Positions 44,335 through 53,065 of a stretch of 64,000 nt of DNA are shown in pieces (within the stretch, counting starts at the first letter, position 1; every line of letters starts with the position of its first letter). The notes below the pieces were generated by a model, which worked only from the letters and a program-made list of their open reading frames with translations, had not been told where the DNA came from and did no database searches. The position numbers and the translations under genes are program-made. The stretch is from Terriglobus tenax (lineage in GTDB: Bacteria; Acidobacteriota; Terriglobia; Terriglobales; Acidobacteriaceae): positions 124,001-188,000 of the forward strand of contig NZ_JAGSYA010000004.1 in the NCBI RefSeq assembly GCF_025685395.1, in the 5' to 3' direction.

Positions 44335-45254
44335 GCAACCTCGCTGGAACGGGTCTCCTCGACCTCGCCGATCGCATTGCGCCGCAACCAGTCCGTCAGC
44401 AGAAGGTTCGTCTCTTCCGGCATTTCGTCAAAAAGCAGATGACCCGCACCAGGAATGACCTCCAGCTCCGCCTGCGGCAGTATGGCATGCAACTGTTCTG
44501 CCAGCTCCAGTGGTGCCGTACGGTCCCTGTCTCCCCATAGCAGCAGAACCTTCTGTTGCCGCAGGGCAGGCATCGCCATGTTCACCGCCTGCATATTCTG
44601 CCGCCAGCGACGCACAATGGAAAGCGTGTGTGCAATGGCTCCTGGCCTGCGCAACGCGCGCAGGTAAAGATCCAGCGTCTCCTCACTGGCCAGCTCGCCA
44701 TTGCCATACATGCGCGTGAGCGCCAGCGCCTGCAGCCGCCGAGGAAGCTCCGGAACACGATGCGCAAACCAGCCGCCGAGGGGGCTGCTCCAGAACCGGA
44801 CAATCGGCCACAGGCTACGCGACGCCAAAGTCGGCGGAGCTATCAGGACCAGGGAAGCGACACGCTCCGGATACCGGGCCGCAAAAACCATGGCCAGCGA
44901 CCCTCCATAGGAATGGCCTATCAGGTGAGTCCGCTCCACACCCCTTTTTTCTAACAAGGCTAGCAGGCGTTCGGCGGTAGCAGCCATCTCTGCCGGCTGT
45001 TCCGGAATCCATCCATGCTGCTCGCAGAGCACCTGGTCAATGGCAAGCACCCGATGGGTCCGGGCAAGAACAGGGATATTCCACCGCCAGACCTCAGCCG
45101 CACCCAGCAGGCCGTGCAGCAGCACCACGGGAGTTCCAGTTCCGGCCTCCAGCAAACGCATGTTGCAACCAGGTGACACCGTAACCTGTACCGGCTCGAT
45201 CGCCAGCTCATCAGGCACTCCGCTCGTCATCCAGTCCAACAGGTTCCTCTTCAT
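44331..45254 (-). CDS. Alpha/beta hydrolase
   Basis: 307 residues from the ATG at 45254; a longer frame to 45362 lacks support. The lid-type alpha/beta fold shows VVLLHGLLGAAEVW, the elbow LIGHSYGGSLAMVFAARYPERV with Ser nucleophile, the acid in LLLWGDRDRTAP and the His in IPGAGHLLFDEMPE. This is close to the general hydrolase/MhpC-type group; ester, lactone or C-C substrates are all possible. The 254-bp gap to the divergent kinase gene holds no further gene I can support. Confidence 0.85.
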   Translation of the reverse strand: MKRNLLDWMTSGVPDELAIEPVQVTVSPGCNMRLLEAGTGTPVVLLHGLLGAAEVWRWNIPVLARTHRVLAIDQVLCEQHGWIPEQPAEMAATAERLLALLEKRGVERTHLIGHSYGGSLAMVFAARYPERVASLVLIAPPTLASRSLWPIVRFWSSPLGGWFAHRVPELPRRLQALALTRMYGNGELASEETLDLYLRALRRPGAIAHTLSIVRRWRQNMQAVNMAMPALRQQKVLLLWGDRDRTAPLELAEQLHAILPQAELEVIPGAGHLLFDEMPEETNLLLTDWLRRNAIGEVEETRSSEVA

Positions 45255-45508
45255 CCGCGCATCGCCTCTACAGCTTTGGGATGCACCCGCGCCATAGCCT
45301 GGATGTCCGGCGAACGAATGCCATCTCGGGCAATCCAAACATGTGAAAGCACACGCTCGCACGCTTCAACTTCCCGTATTCTGGATACACCTACGTAATT
45401 TGGAAACACAACCTGTATCCTTTTCAAAGACTTAGCCCGGCAGCCAGTGGAAAAACTTTGGTCTGTGACGTGCTGCTTACTCAGGCAGAATAAGAGTTAG
45501 GAATCTTG

Positions 45509-48388
45509 ATGCCGAAGGCCTTCCAAGTCCGCGTCACGGCGATTGTGCTCGCCCTCTTGACCGCGGCTGCCTGCGTGCTCGGCATCATGAATTTCCTCCG
45601 CGAGGCACGGTTTGAGCTGCCGACCGACGGCGTCTGGTGGGTCGAGTCACAGGGAGGTCTTCGCGCCGAACGCGTGCCGCTGAACTCTCCCGCACAACGC
45701 GCCGGCATCCGCCCGGGAGACCTGCTGGTCTCCGTCGATGAACATCCTACCCCGCGTGTCGCCTCTCTAAACCGCCAGATCTTCCGTCACGGTGTCTGGT
45801 CGCGTGGCACCTATTCCGTACGCCGGGATGGCGGCAAGTCGCGCTTCGATGTACAGGTCATCTTCGAGCCTGCCGACCGCTCCATCAACCAGGGCATGCG
45901 GCTGATTGGTCTGGTCTATCTCGGCATCGGTCTCTATGTATTGTTCCGGCGCTGGACCGCGCCCGGTTCCTTGCATTTCTATCTCTTCTGCCTGGCCAGC
46001 TTTGTCCTGTACGCCTTCAAGTACACCGGCGAACTGGATGCTCTGGATCAGACCGTCTTCTACGGCAATCTGTTGGCCGGGGCGCTGCAGCCTGCGCTCT
46101 TCCTTCACTTCGCCGTCAGCTTCGGACGCAGTTCCAACAGCCTGCCGCGCCGTATCCTGTCGGGCGCCCTGTACCTTCCCGGCTTCATCGTCGGAACCCT
46201 GCAGATCCTAGCCATCACCGTCTGGTCGGCAACGGAGCAGTTGCATCACCGGCTTGACCAGATCTCCATCGGCTACCTGTCGGCTTTCTACGTCACGGCC
46301 GCCATCGTCTTCTATACCCGCTATCGCCGCGCCCGCTCCGGCCTGGAACGCCAGCAGCTCAAATGGCTCTCACGCGGCGCTCTGATCGCGGTGGTTCCGT
46401 TCACGCTGCTCTACACCATTCCGTACATGGCGGACTGGGACATCTGGCCGATCGTCGCCAAGCTCTCCGGCCTGTCCCTGGTCTTTCTGCCGCTGACCTT
46501 CTCCTGGGCCATCGTGCGTTACCGCCTGATGGACGTGGACCTGATCTTCAAGCGCGGCGTCACCTATACCTTGGCCACAGCCGGCCTCGTGGGCCTGTAC
46601 TTTGCCGTCATCGCCGTCTCCGCCGAGCTGGTGCATACCCGGCTGCCCAACCTGCGCGCCTGGGGACTGGTCGCGGCCATTGTCGTCACCTCGCTGATCT
46701 TCGATCCACTGAAGAATGTCATCCAGGAGCGTGTTGACAAGCTCTTTGACCGGCGGCGGTTTGACTATCGCAGCACGCTGATTGACTTCGGCCGCAGTCT
46801 TTCTTCGCAGACCGACATCAACCTGCTGACCCGTTCCATTGTGGAGCGTCTGCAGCAGACGTTGCTGGTCACACGTCTCGCGTTGTTCACCTCGGACGAG
46901 CAGGGAGCCCCGCTGCATCTCGCTGCCTCGCATGGTCTCAGCGAGGTCGTTCTCGGCGATCTCAGCTTCCTGGACTTCTCCAGCGGAGCCCGGCACCTGT
47001 TTCTGGAGACGCCGCAGCACGCACTCCATCTTCCGGAGTCGCAACAGTCCACCGCCGCCGCGCTGGACCTGAACTATTACCTTGCCTGTACTGTCGGCGA
47101 CCCGGCCACGCATTCGCAACGCACCATCGCCGTCATCGGCCTGGGACGTACCTCGCGCGGAGACTTTCTCTCGTCGGAAGATATCGAAGTTCTCGAATCC
47201 CTGGCAGGCTATATCGGCATTGCTATCCAGAACGCACAGCTCTACACGCGCCTGCAGCGCCAGGTGAATGAGTTCGAGCGACTGAAGGAGTTCAACGAGA
47301 ACATCGTCGAGTCGATCCACATTGGCATCTTCGCTGTCGACCTGGAAGACCGCATCGAGAGCTGGAACGCCGAGATGGAGGTCATGTACGCGACCTCACG
47401 CGGCTCCGCTCTGCGCCGTCCGCTCAATGAAGTCTTCCCGGAAGAGTTCGTCACTGAATTTGGCCGGTTGAAGTCCGAAGCCACCACGCACACGCTGTAC
47501 AAGTTCCGTCTGCCTACGCCAACCGGAGAAATCCGCACCGCCAACATCGCCATTGCGCCCCTGTTGACGCGCGACTTTGTTCCCGTGGGACGCATCGTGC
47601 TGGTCGACGACATTACCGACCGTGTGAACATGGAAGGCCAGCTCGCACAGGCAGAAAAACTCTCGTCGATCGGCTTGCTCGCTGCTGGCATCGCGCACGA
47701 GGTGAACACCCCGCTGGCCGTTATTTCTTCGTACGCTCAGATGCTGACCAAACACGCCGGTGGCGATCCGCGGCTTTCGCCGATCCTCGAAAAGATCACG
47801 CAGCAGACCTTCCGCGCCTCAGAGATTGCGAACGGACTTCTGAACTTCTCGCGCACCAGCACAACCGAGTTCACCCAGTTAAACGTCAATACCGTCATGC
47901 GGGATACGATCGCTCTGCTGGAGCACCAGATGAAGACCTCGCGCGTAAAGCTGGACGTCGACATGGCCGAGGATCTGCCGTTCATTCGTGGCAACCAGGG
48001 CAAGCTGCAACAGGTGGCGCTGAATCTTCTGATGAATGCCAAGGACGCTCTCTTCGACCGCCCAGAAGGCCGCCTCAACGTTCAGACGCTGTCAGTCAAT
48101 GGCAATGTCATCGTGCGCATCAGCGATAACGGCAGTGGCATCGACCCCGCCAATCTGCATAAGATCTACGATCCATTCTTCACGACCAAGCTCCAGCCTG
48201 CTGCAGGGCAACGGAAGGGAACCGGCCTCGGCCTTTCCGTGACCTACGGCATCATGCAGGAGCACAACGGCAAGATCGATGTTGAGAGTGAACCAGGCGT
48301 TGGTACGGTCTTTACCCTTGAATTTCCTGCACTGCCTGGCAGCACGCGGCTAGGCACCGAGGCCAGCGGACGAACGATTCATGCCTGA
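45509..48388 (+). CDS. Membrane sensor histidine kinase with PDZ, GAF and PAS domains
   Basis: 959 residues from the ATG at 45509, with TTAGGAA upstream. One membrane helix (about 6-28) is followed by a PDZ domain (about 38-112: VPLNSPAQRAGIRPGDLLVSVD), then about seven membrane helices (125-345), a GAF domain (about 420-590), a PAS domain (about 600-715), the HisKA H-box GIAHEVNTPLAV (His730), and an HATPase domain with NLLMNAKDALF, ISDNGSGIDP and GTGLGLSVTYGI. The extracytoplasmic PDZ would sense peptide ends or protein tails. It overlaps the response regulator gene by 8 bp, so they form a two-component pair. Confidence 0.93.
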   Translation: MPKAFQVRVTAIVLALLTAAACVLGIMNFLREARFELPTDGVWWVESQGGLRAERVPLNSPAQRAGIRPGDLLVSVDEHPTPRVASLNRQIFRHGVWSRGTYSVRRDGGKSRFDVQVIFEPADRSINQGMRLIGLVYLGIGLYVLFRRWTAPGSLHFYLFCLASFVLYAFKYTGELDALDQTVFYGNLLAGALQPALFLHFAVSFGRSSNSLPRRILSGALYLPGFIVGTLQILAITVWSATEQLHHRLDQISIGYLSAFYVTAAIVFYTRYRRARSGLERQQLKWLSRGALIAVVPFTLLYTIPYMADWDIWPIVAKLSGLSLVFLPLTFSWAIVRYRLMDVDLIFKRGVTYTLATAGLVGLYFAVIAVSAELVHTRLPNLRAWGLVAAIVVTSLIFDPLKNVIQERVDKLFDRRRFDYRSTLIDFGRSLSSQTDINLLTRSIVERLQQTLLVTRLALFTSDEQGAPLHLAASHGLSEVVLGDLSFLDFSSGARHLFLETPQHALHLPESQQSTAAALDLNYYLACTVGDPATHSQRTIAVIGLGRTSRGDFLSSEDIEVLESLAGYIGIAIQNAQLYTRLQRQVNEFERLKEFNENIVESIHIGIFAVDLEDRIESWNAEMEVMYATSRGSALRRPLNEVFPEEFVTEFGRLKSEATTHTLYKFRLPTPTGEIRTANIAIAPLLTRDFVPVGRIVLVDDITDRVNMEGQLAQAEKLSSIGLLAAGIAHEVNTPLAVISSYAQMLTKHAGGDPRLSPILEKITQQTFRASEIANGLLNFSRTSTTEFTQLNVNTVMRDTIALLEHQMKTSRVKLDVDMAEDLPFIRGNQGKLQQVALNLLMNAKDALFDRPEGRLNVQTLSVNGNVIVRISDNGSGIDPANLHKIYDPFFTTKLQPAAGQRKGTGLGLSVTYGIMQEHNGKIDVESEPGVGTVFTLEFPALPGSTRLGTEASGRTIHA

Positions 48389-49817
48389 AAGTCTCACGAT
48401 GAACCCGCCTGTTGCGGGCCTCTCGCTGCCCACCGGCGGCGGACGCATCCTGATCATTGACGACGAAGCCGCCATCCGCGACTCGCTGGAAACACTCCTG
48501 ACCCTGGAAGGCTTCACCGTCACCATGGCGGAAGAGGGTGCCTCCGGAACAGATCTGCTCGCACGCGAAGAGTTTGACCTGCTGCTGCTTGACCTGTCGC
48601 TGCCCGGCGAAAGCGGAATGGACCTGCTGCCCAAGATCAAGGCGGCCCATCCACAGCTTCCGGTCATCATGATCACGGCCTATGGAGCCGTGGCCAACGT
48701 CGTCGAAGCCATCCGGCTCGGCGCGGAGAACTTCGTTCAGAAGCCGTGGGACAACGAGAAGCTGCTTGCCGACATCCGCTCGGCTATCGGCAAACGCCGC
48801 GCGGAGCAGGAGGTGCTGCAGCTTCGTCGCGCCATGAAGCAGCGCTACCAGTTCACCAACATCGTGGGCAAAAGCGACGTGATGCTGAAGCTGCTGGACC
48901 TGGTCGCGCAGGTGGCTGTCTCCCGTTCCACCGTTCTGATCTACGGCGAGAGCGGTACCGGCAAGGAGCTGATCGCAAAGGCGATTCACTCCCACTCGCC
49001 GCGTAAGGATAAGCCCTTTGTCCCCGTCAATGTCGGAGCCGTGCCGACGGACCTTCTCGAGTCCACGCTCTTCGGGCACATGAAGGGAGCCTTTACCTCG
49101 GCCGTTGCTTCCAAGAAAGGCCTCTTCGAGGCTGCTGACGGAGGTACGCTCTTCCTCGACGAGATCGGCACCATGCCGATGGAGACACAGGCCAAGGTGC
49201 TGCGCGCTCTGCAGGAGCGCCGGTTTATGCCGCTCGGCGGAACCCAGGAGATTGCGGTGGATGTTCGCATCCTGGCCGCCACCAACGTTGACCTGCACCA
49301 GGCCGTCAAGGAAGGCCGCTTCCGCGAGGATCTCTTCTACCGCCTGAATGTGATCTCCGTGGAATTGCCGCCGCTGCGCAACCGCCGCGAAGATATTCCA
49401 CTTCTGGCTCAGCACTTCCTCAAGCGCTTCTCTGAAGAGAACGGCCTGCCGGAACGTACACTCTCCTCCGACGCCATGCGCATGGTGCTGGATCACGGCT
49501 GGCCGGGCAACATCCGGGAGCTGGAGAATGCCATGGAGCGCGGCGTAGTGCTGTCCACCGGCCCGCAGATCATGCCGGAGCAGTTGCCCCCGCAGTTGAC
49601 CGGCAACACCTACTCCGCCGCGTTGATGGAACATGACCCCGCGTCCAGCCTCTCAGACATCATGGAAGAGATCGAGCGCCGCATCATCACCGACCGCCTG
49701 GAGCGCTGCAACTGGAACCAGACCGAGGCCGCGGCCTTCTTCAAGATTCCACTCAGCACGCTGAACCAGAAGATCAAGCGCCTGAACATCGAACTGCGGA
49801 AGCGCAGCCGCGATTAA
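48381..49817 (+). CDS. Sigma-54-dependent response regulator (NtrC family)
   Basis: 478 residues. A receiver domain (about 20-135) carries DDE and the phospho-acceptor Asp71 in [10 protein letters not shown]. The AAA+ domain has Walker A GESGTGKE (189-196), Walker [11 protein letters not shown] and the sigma-54 contact loop, which reads GAFTSA (236-241) instead of the common GAFTGA. A Fis-like helix-turn-helix ends the protein ([21 protein letters not shown]). It would activate sigma-54 promoters when phosphorylated by the kinase encoded just upstream. No -24/-12 target promoter is identified nearby. Confidence 0.94.
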   Translation: MPESLTMNPPVAGLSLPTGGGRILIIDDEAAIRDSLETLLTLEGFTVTMAEEGASGTDLLAREEFDLLLLDLSLPGESGMDLLPKIKAAHPQLPVIMITAYGAVANVVEAIRLGAENFVQKPWDNEKLLADIRSAIGKRRAEQEVLQLRRAMKQRYQFTNIVGKSDVMLKLLDLVAQVAVSRSTVLIYGESGTGKELIAKAIHSHSPRKDKPFVPVNVGAVPTDLLESTLFGHMKGAFTSAVASKKGLFEAADGGTLFLDEIGTMPMETQAKVLRALQERRFMPLGGTQEIAVDVRILAATNVDLHQAVKEGRFREDLFYRLNVISVELPPLRNRREDIPLLAQHFLKRFSEENGLPERTLSSDAMRMVLDHGWPGNIRELENAMERGVVLSTGPQIMPEQLPPQLTGNTYSAALMEHDPASSLSDIMEEIERRIITDRLERCNWNQTEAAAFFKIPLSTLNQKIKRLNIELRKRSRD

Positions 49818-49828
49818 TCGCTGGGCGT

Positions 49829-49866
49829 GTCATCCTGAGCGTAGCGAAGGACCTGCTTTTGCTTGT
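49829..49866. repeat. Dispersed intergenic repeat (RYAQDD type)
   Basis: The segment beginning TCATCCTGAGCGTAGCGAAG matches the core of a repeat seen in many Acidobacteria and some other genomes; its reverse translation reads as KQKQVLRYAQDDT, a common false-protein signature. It lies between the response regulator and the oxidase subunit III gene. Copy number in this genome is not visible. Confidence 0.7.
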
Positions 49867-49878
49867 GGAGAGAGTGTT

Positions 49879-50649
49879 TTACTGCGCGAAGACAAGCAGC
49901 CCGAAGAGGAAGATCCAGAAGACACCCATCGAGTGCCAGTACCACGCGGTACAGTCCACGATGATCTGGCGTGTCTCCAGCTTGCGTACGGCATACAGCC
50001 CTGCCAGTGCAGCGCCAAGGGCAGCAATGCCAACAACAAGGTGGGCCCCGTGAATGCCGGTAATCAGGTAGAAGAACTTGCTCGAAGGGTTCGAGTTGAA
50101 GCTGTGGTGAGTCTGGCTTAGCTGCTGCCAGGCAACAAGCTGTCCCACCACAAACACCATTCCGAAGAGTAGTGTGGCCACCAGCCATGGCATGGCTCGC
50201 TTCGTGCTTGGCTTGCCCAGCCCCAGCCATTCTTCCATGGCGTCAATCTCGCGGAACATGGGACGGCGCGCCAGTTCCATGGTGACAGAACTCAGTAACA
50301 GGGCAATGGTGTTATACCAGAGGATGCGCGGAATCGCGATGGGCACCCAGTCCACGACATAGTCGTTATGGGCGTCAATGTGGCCGCTGGTCTGCCGCAC
50401 AAAGAAGGCGCAGACAATGACGGCAAAGAACATCAGGTCGCCGGCCAGTGCAAAGAAGATACCCATGCGGAAACGGGTCAGAACCTCGCGTGGACCGCGG
50501 CTGCCTGCCGGGCGGTTATCCCAGTTGTCTCCATCACCACCGCCGCCTGTAGGCTTACGGTCAACGGGCGGACGCCGGCCAGAACCGCTGTCGCCGTCGT
50601 CTAGACGGCGCTTGCGTTCCGTTTCGTTCGGTGTCAGGATCGCCGGCAC
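49879..50649 (-). CDS. Heme-copper oxidase subunit III
   Basis: 256 residues. A hydrophilic Gly/Asp-rich N terminus of about 60 residues (ETERKRRLDDGDSG) precedes five hydrophobic segments. Family features are GIFFALAGDLMFFAVIVCAFF, WYNTIALLLSSVTMELARR, VGQLVAWQQLSQTHH, HGAHLVVGIAAL and the terminal CTAWYWHSMGVFWIFLF. It is the non-catalytic subunit III of an aa3- or bo3-type oxidase. Subunits I and II are not in the window, so the gene is separated from its partners here. It lies 59 bp downstream of pdxT on the same strand. Confidence 0.9.
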   Translation of the reverse strand: MPAILTPNETERKRRLDDGDSGSGRRPPVDRKPTGGGGDGDNWDNRPAGSRGPREVLTRFRMGIFFALAGDLMFFAVIVCAFFVRQTSGHIDAHNDYVVDWVPIAIPRILWYNTIALLLSSVTMELARRPMFREIDAMEEWLGLGKPSTKRAMPWLVATLLFGMVFVVGQLVAWQQLSQTHHSFNSNPSSKFFYLITGIHGAHLVVGIAALGAALAGLYAVRKLETRQIIVDCTAWYWHSMGVFWIFLFGLLVFAQ

Positions 50650-50708
50650 AGGAGCCTCTCGTTAACAACAAGATTACTCCCGTTTCTGTCTTTTCGCGTA
50701 GATGTTTG

Positions 50709-51326
50709 TTACAGTGCGTGAACTTCTGTAGATGCCTGCGCCAGTTTGTGCTCCCGTACCATGTCTACAAACAACGCGTGCACGCGCGTGTCAGACGAAA
50801 GTTCCGGGTGGAAGGTGGCAGCCAGCACACGCCCTTCGCGCACCAGTACCGGATCGCCATCGCGGCGCGCCAGCACCTCCACACCACTGCCCACGGCGGC
50901 AATGCGTGGAGCGCGGATATAGACCGTTTCCAGCGGCCCTCCGGGCAGCGTCGTCTCGGTCTCGATGATCGTCGAGTCGATCTGCCGCCCGTAGGCATTG
51001 CGCTCCACCGTGGCGTCCAGTACGGCCAGCGACTTCTGCGCTGGGTTACGGACATCCTTCGCCAGCAGAATGGTTCCGGCACAGGTGCCGAACGACGGCT
51101 TGTGCTGGACAAACTTGCTCAGCGCGTCAAAGAAACCGTTGCGCTCCAGGTGCTTCAGAAAGGTGGTCGACTCGCCGCCCGGCAGAATCAGACCGTCCAG
51201 AGAGGCAAGTTCCTCCGGCGTGCGGACAAGCGGGGCATTCACGCCAAGCGAGCGCAATACCTGAGCATGAGCGTCAAAGGCTCCCTGTACGGCAAGCACG
51301 CCAATGGTCAAATGTTCCTGGGTCAT
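50709..51326 (-). CDS. pdxT: Pyridoxal 5'-phosphate synthase glutaminase subunit
   Basis: 205 residues. The class-I glutaminase shows the nucleophile Cys82 in FGTCAGTILLAK, the upstream LPGGESTT loop and the His-Glu pair in FHPELSSD. GVLAVQGAFDAHAQ is characteristic of PdxT. It supplies ammonia to PdxS in the DXP-independent vitamin B6 pathway. pdxS lies 76 bp upstream on the same strand. Confidence 0.96.
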   Translation of the reverse strand: MTQEHLTIGVLAVQGAFDAHAQVLRSLGVNAPLVRTPEELASLDGLILPGGESTTFLKHLERNGFFDALSKFVQHKPSFGTCAGTILLAKDVRNPAQKSLAVLDATVERNAYGRQIDSTIIETETTLPGGPLETVYIRAPRIAAVGSGVEVLARRDGDPVLVREGRVLAATFHPELSSDTRVHALFVDMVREHKLAQASTEVHAL

Positions 51327-51402
51327 CTCTACCTATGAAAAAACAGCGAAGCGGATTGTGTCCACTTCGCTGTTCCGGAAGAACGGTTGTGCAGCAGGGA
51401 AG

Positions 51403-52362
51403 TTACCAGCCGCGGGTCTGCATGCGCTGCGACTCTTCAAGCCCTGCGGCAGCCAGGCCCTTCATGCTGCCGATCAGCATCTCGCTGGCCTCAGAGACAA
51501 TCTTCGGATCGTTGAAGTGCGTCGCCGCCAGCACAATCGCCTTGGCGCGCGAGATCGCTTCGTCACGCTGCTTGGAACCAGGGGTCAGGTCCAGAGGCGT
51601 CGCGCCGTCCTTCATGAAGATGCCGGATCCGACAAAGACCGTCTCTGCGCCAAGCTGCATCATCAGGGCAGCGTCAGCCGGGGTGGCAATGCCACCGGCG
51701 GAGAAGTTCGGTACCGGCAGCTTACCGGCGGCAGCGACCATCTTCACCAGCTCATACGGAGCTCCGTGCAGCTTTGCCTCATTGAACAACTCTTCTTCGC
51801 GAAGAGCGCTCAGGATACGGATCTCGCGGGTGATCTGGCGCATGTGTTGCACAGCATGCACTACGTCGCCGGTACCCGGCTCACCCTTGGTACGGATCAT
51901 CGCCGCGCCTTCCGCAATGCGGCGAAGAGCTTCGCCCAGGTTGCGTGCGCCGCAGACAAACGGCGTCGTGAAGGCGTGCTTGTCGATGTGGTAGGTTTCA
52001 TCGGCCGGGGTCAAAACCTCGGACTCGTCGATAAAATCGACACCGAGCGACTCCAGGACCTGCGCCTCGGCAAAGTGGCCGATGCGGGCCTTGGCCATCA
52101 CCGGAATGGACACCGTCGCCATGATCTCTTTGATTAGCTTCGGGTTCGCCATACGGGCCACGCCACCCTCAGCGCGGATCATCGCCGGTACGCGCTCCAG
52201 GGCCATTACGGAAACAGCGCCAGCCTCTTCGGCAATGCGTGCCTGCTCCACGTTCATGACGTCCATAATGACGCCACCCTTGAGCATCTCAGCCAGGCCG
52301 GTCTTCAGGCGCAGACCCGTGCCATTCGAGTTGCCGTTACTGTTGCCATTCAGGTGTGCCAT
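51403..52362 (-). CDS. pdxS: Pyridoxal 5'-phosphate synthase lyase subunit
   Basis: 319 residues behind an AAGGAG site. This TIM-barrel enzyme makes PLP from ribose-5-phosphate, glyceraldehyde-3-phosphate and ammonia. Motifs include [20 protein letters not shown], the Schiff-base region [50 protein letters not shown] and [21 protein letters not shown] short Asn/Gly-rich extension ([10 protein letters not shown]) lies at the N terminus. It is followed by pdxT. Confidence 0.97.
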   Translation of the reverse strand: MAHLNGNSNGNSNGTGLRLKTGLAEMLKGGVIMDVMNVEQARIAEEAGAVSVMALERVPAMIRAEGGVARMANPKLIKEIMATVSIPVMAKARIGHFAEAQVLESLGVDFIDESEVLTPADETYHIDKHAFTTPFVCGARNLGEALRRIAEGAAMIRTKGEPGTGDVVHAVQHMRQITREIRILSALREEELFNEAKLHGAPYELVKMVAAAGKLPVPNFSAGGIATPADAALMMQLGAETVFVGSGIFMKDGATPLDLTPGSKQRDEAISRAKAIVLAATHFNDPKIVSEASEMLIGSMKGLAAAGLEESQRMQTRGW

Positions 52363-52505
52363 CGCGTAGAGCTCCTTCTGAATTGGTCCGGTAATGCTTT
52401 GCCGCAGCCGGGAGAAAATTCCGGGTCCGCCCTGGGACTGGACGTGCAGATCAGGGTTGCTCGGGAAACTCTTATGTTAGCAGGTTTTGGGGTGCGGAAG
52501 TGTCT

Positions 52506-52932
52506 TCAGAAGGACTGAGTCTGTAACACCAGCGTGCCTGTATAAGAACCGGCTGGAAGCTGCGGCGTGCTGCTCAAATCAATCTTCAAATTCAGCGTAT
52601 CGGTGCGGACGGAAAGAATATCCAGCAGAACGCTCATAAAGTAAATTTGGAGCCCCGAACCTCCACCAAATGGCGTCGTCTGGCTAAACGCCGTGCAGGA
52701 AGCAGGAGAGCCGGTTGAGCTTGCCCATACACCTGCGGACTCGCAATATTGCCCGACGCGCCATCCGTCAACGCCGTACTAGCCGCAGCTCCGTGAAGTT
52801 GACACTTGTTGGTGTTGCCGCGATCGACAGCGTCGCGTTGAGCGTAACAGTTTGCGTATTGGAATTGACCTGCGCGAACGCGCCTTCAGCCAGCAGCCCA
52901 AGGGCTATCAGTTTTAAAAACAGGCGAAGCAT
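52506..52932 (-). pseudogene. Frameshifted remnant of an exported acidobacterial coat-like protein
   Basis: An ATG at 52932 behind GGAGG opens a good signal peptide (LRLFLKLIALGLLAEGAFAQ) and a mature start VNSNTQTVTLNATLSIAATP, but the frame stops at 52768 after 54 residues. A second frame then carries ASTALTDGASGNIASPQVYGQ, and a third frame carries SVRTDTLNLKIDLSSTPQLP followed by AGSYTGTLVLQTQSF, ending at 52506. Together they read as one damaged gene of a small exported family I recall from Acidobacteriaceae, with at least two frame disruptions and probably an internal deletion. Family assignment is from memory. Confidence 0.75.
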
Positions 52933-53065
52933 AGCCTATCCCTCCGGAAATCAGAGTGCGGAGCACAACCCCGCCTTTTCCATTCATCGGCCATGGAGCA
53001 GGCTGCAACAGGCTGGTTTCCGGGGGTAATGGGTCTAAGGTAATGAAATCAGGGGGTAATGAAAA

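Noticed and set aside
49814-50230. 138-codon minus frame ending in [10 protein letters not shown]
   Set aside because: Out of frame with oxidase subunit III and produced by the intergenic repeat.
52715-53029. 104-codon plus-strand frame
   Set aside because: Antisense to the pseudogene, whose signal peptide and motifs explain the region better.
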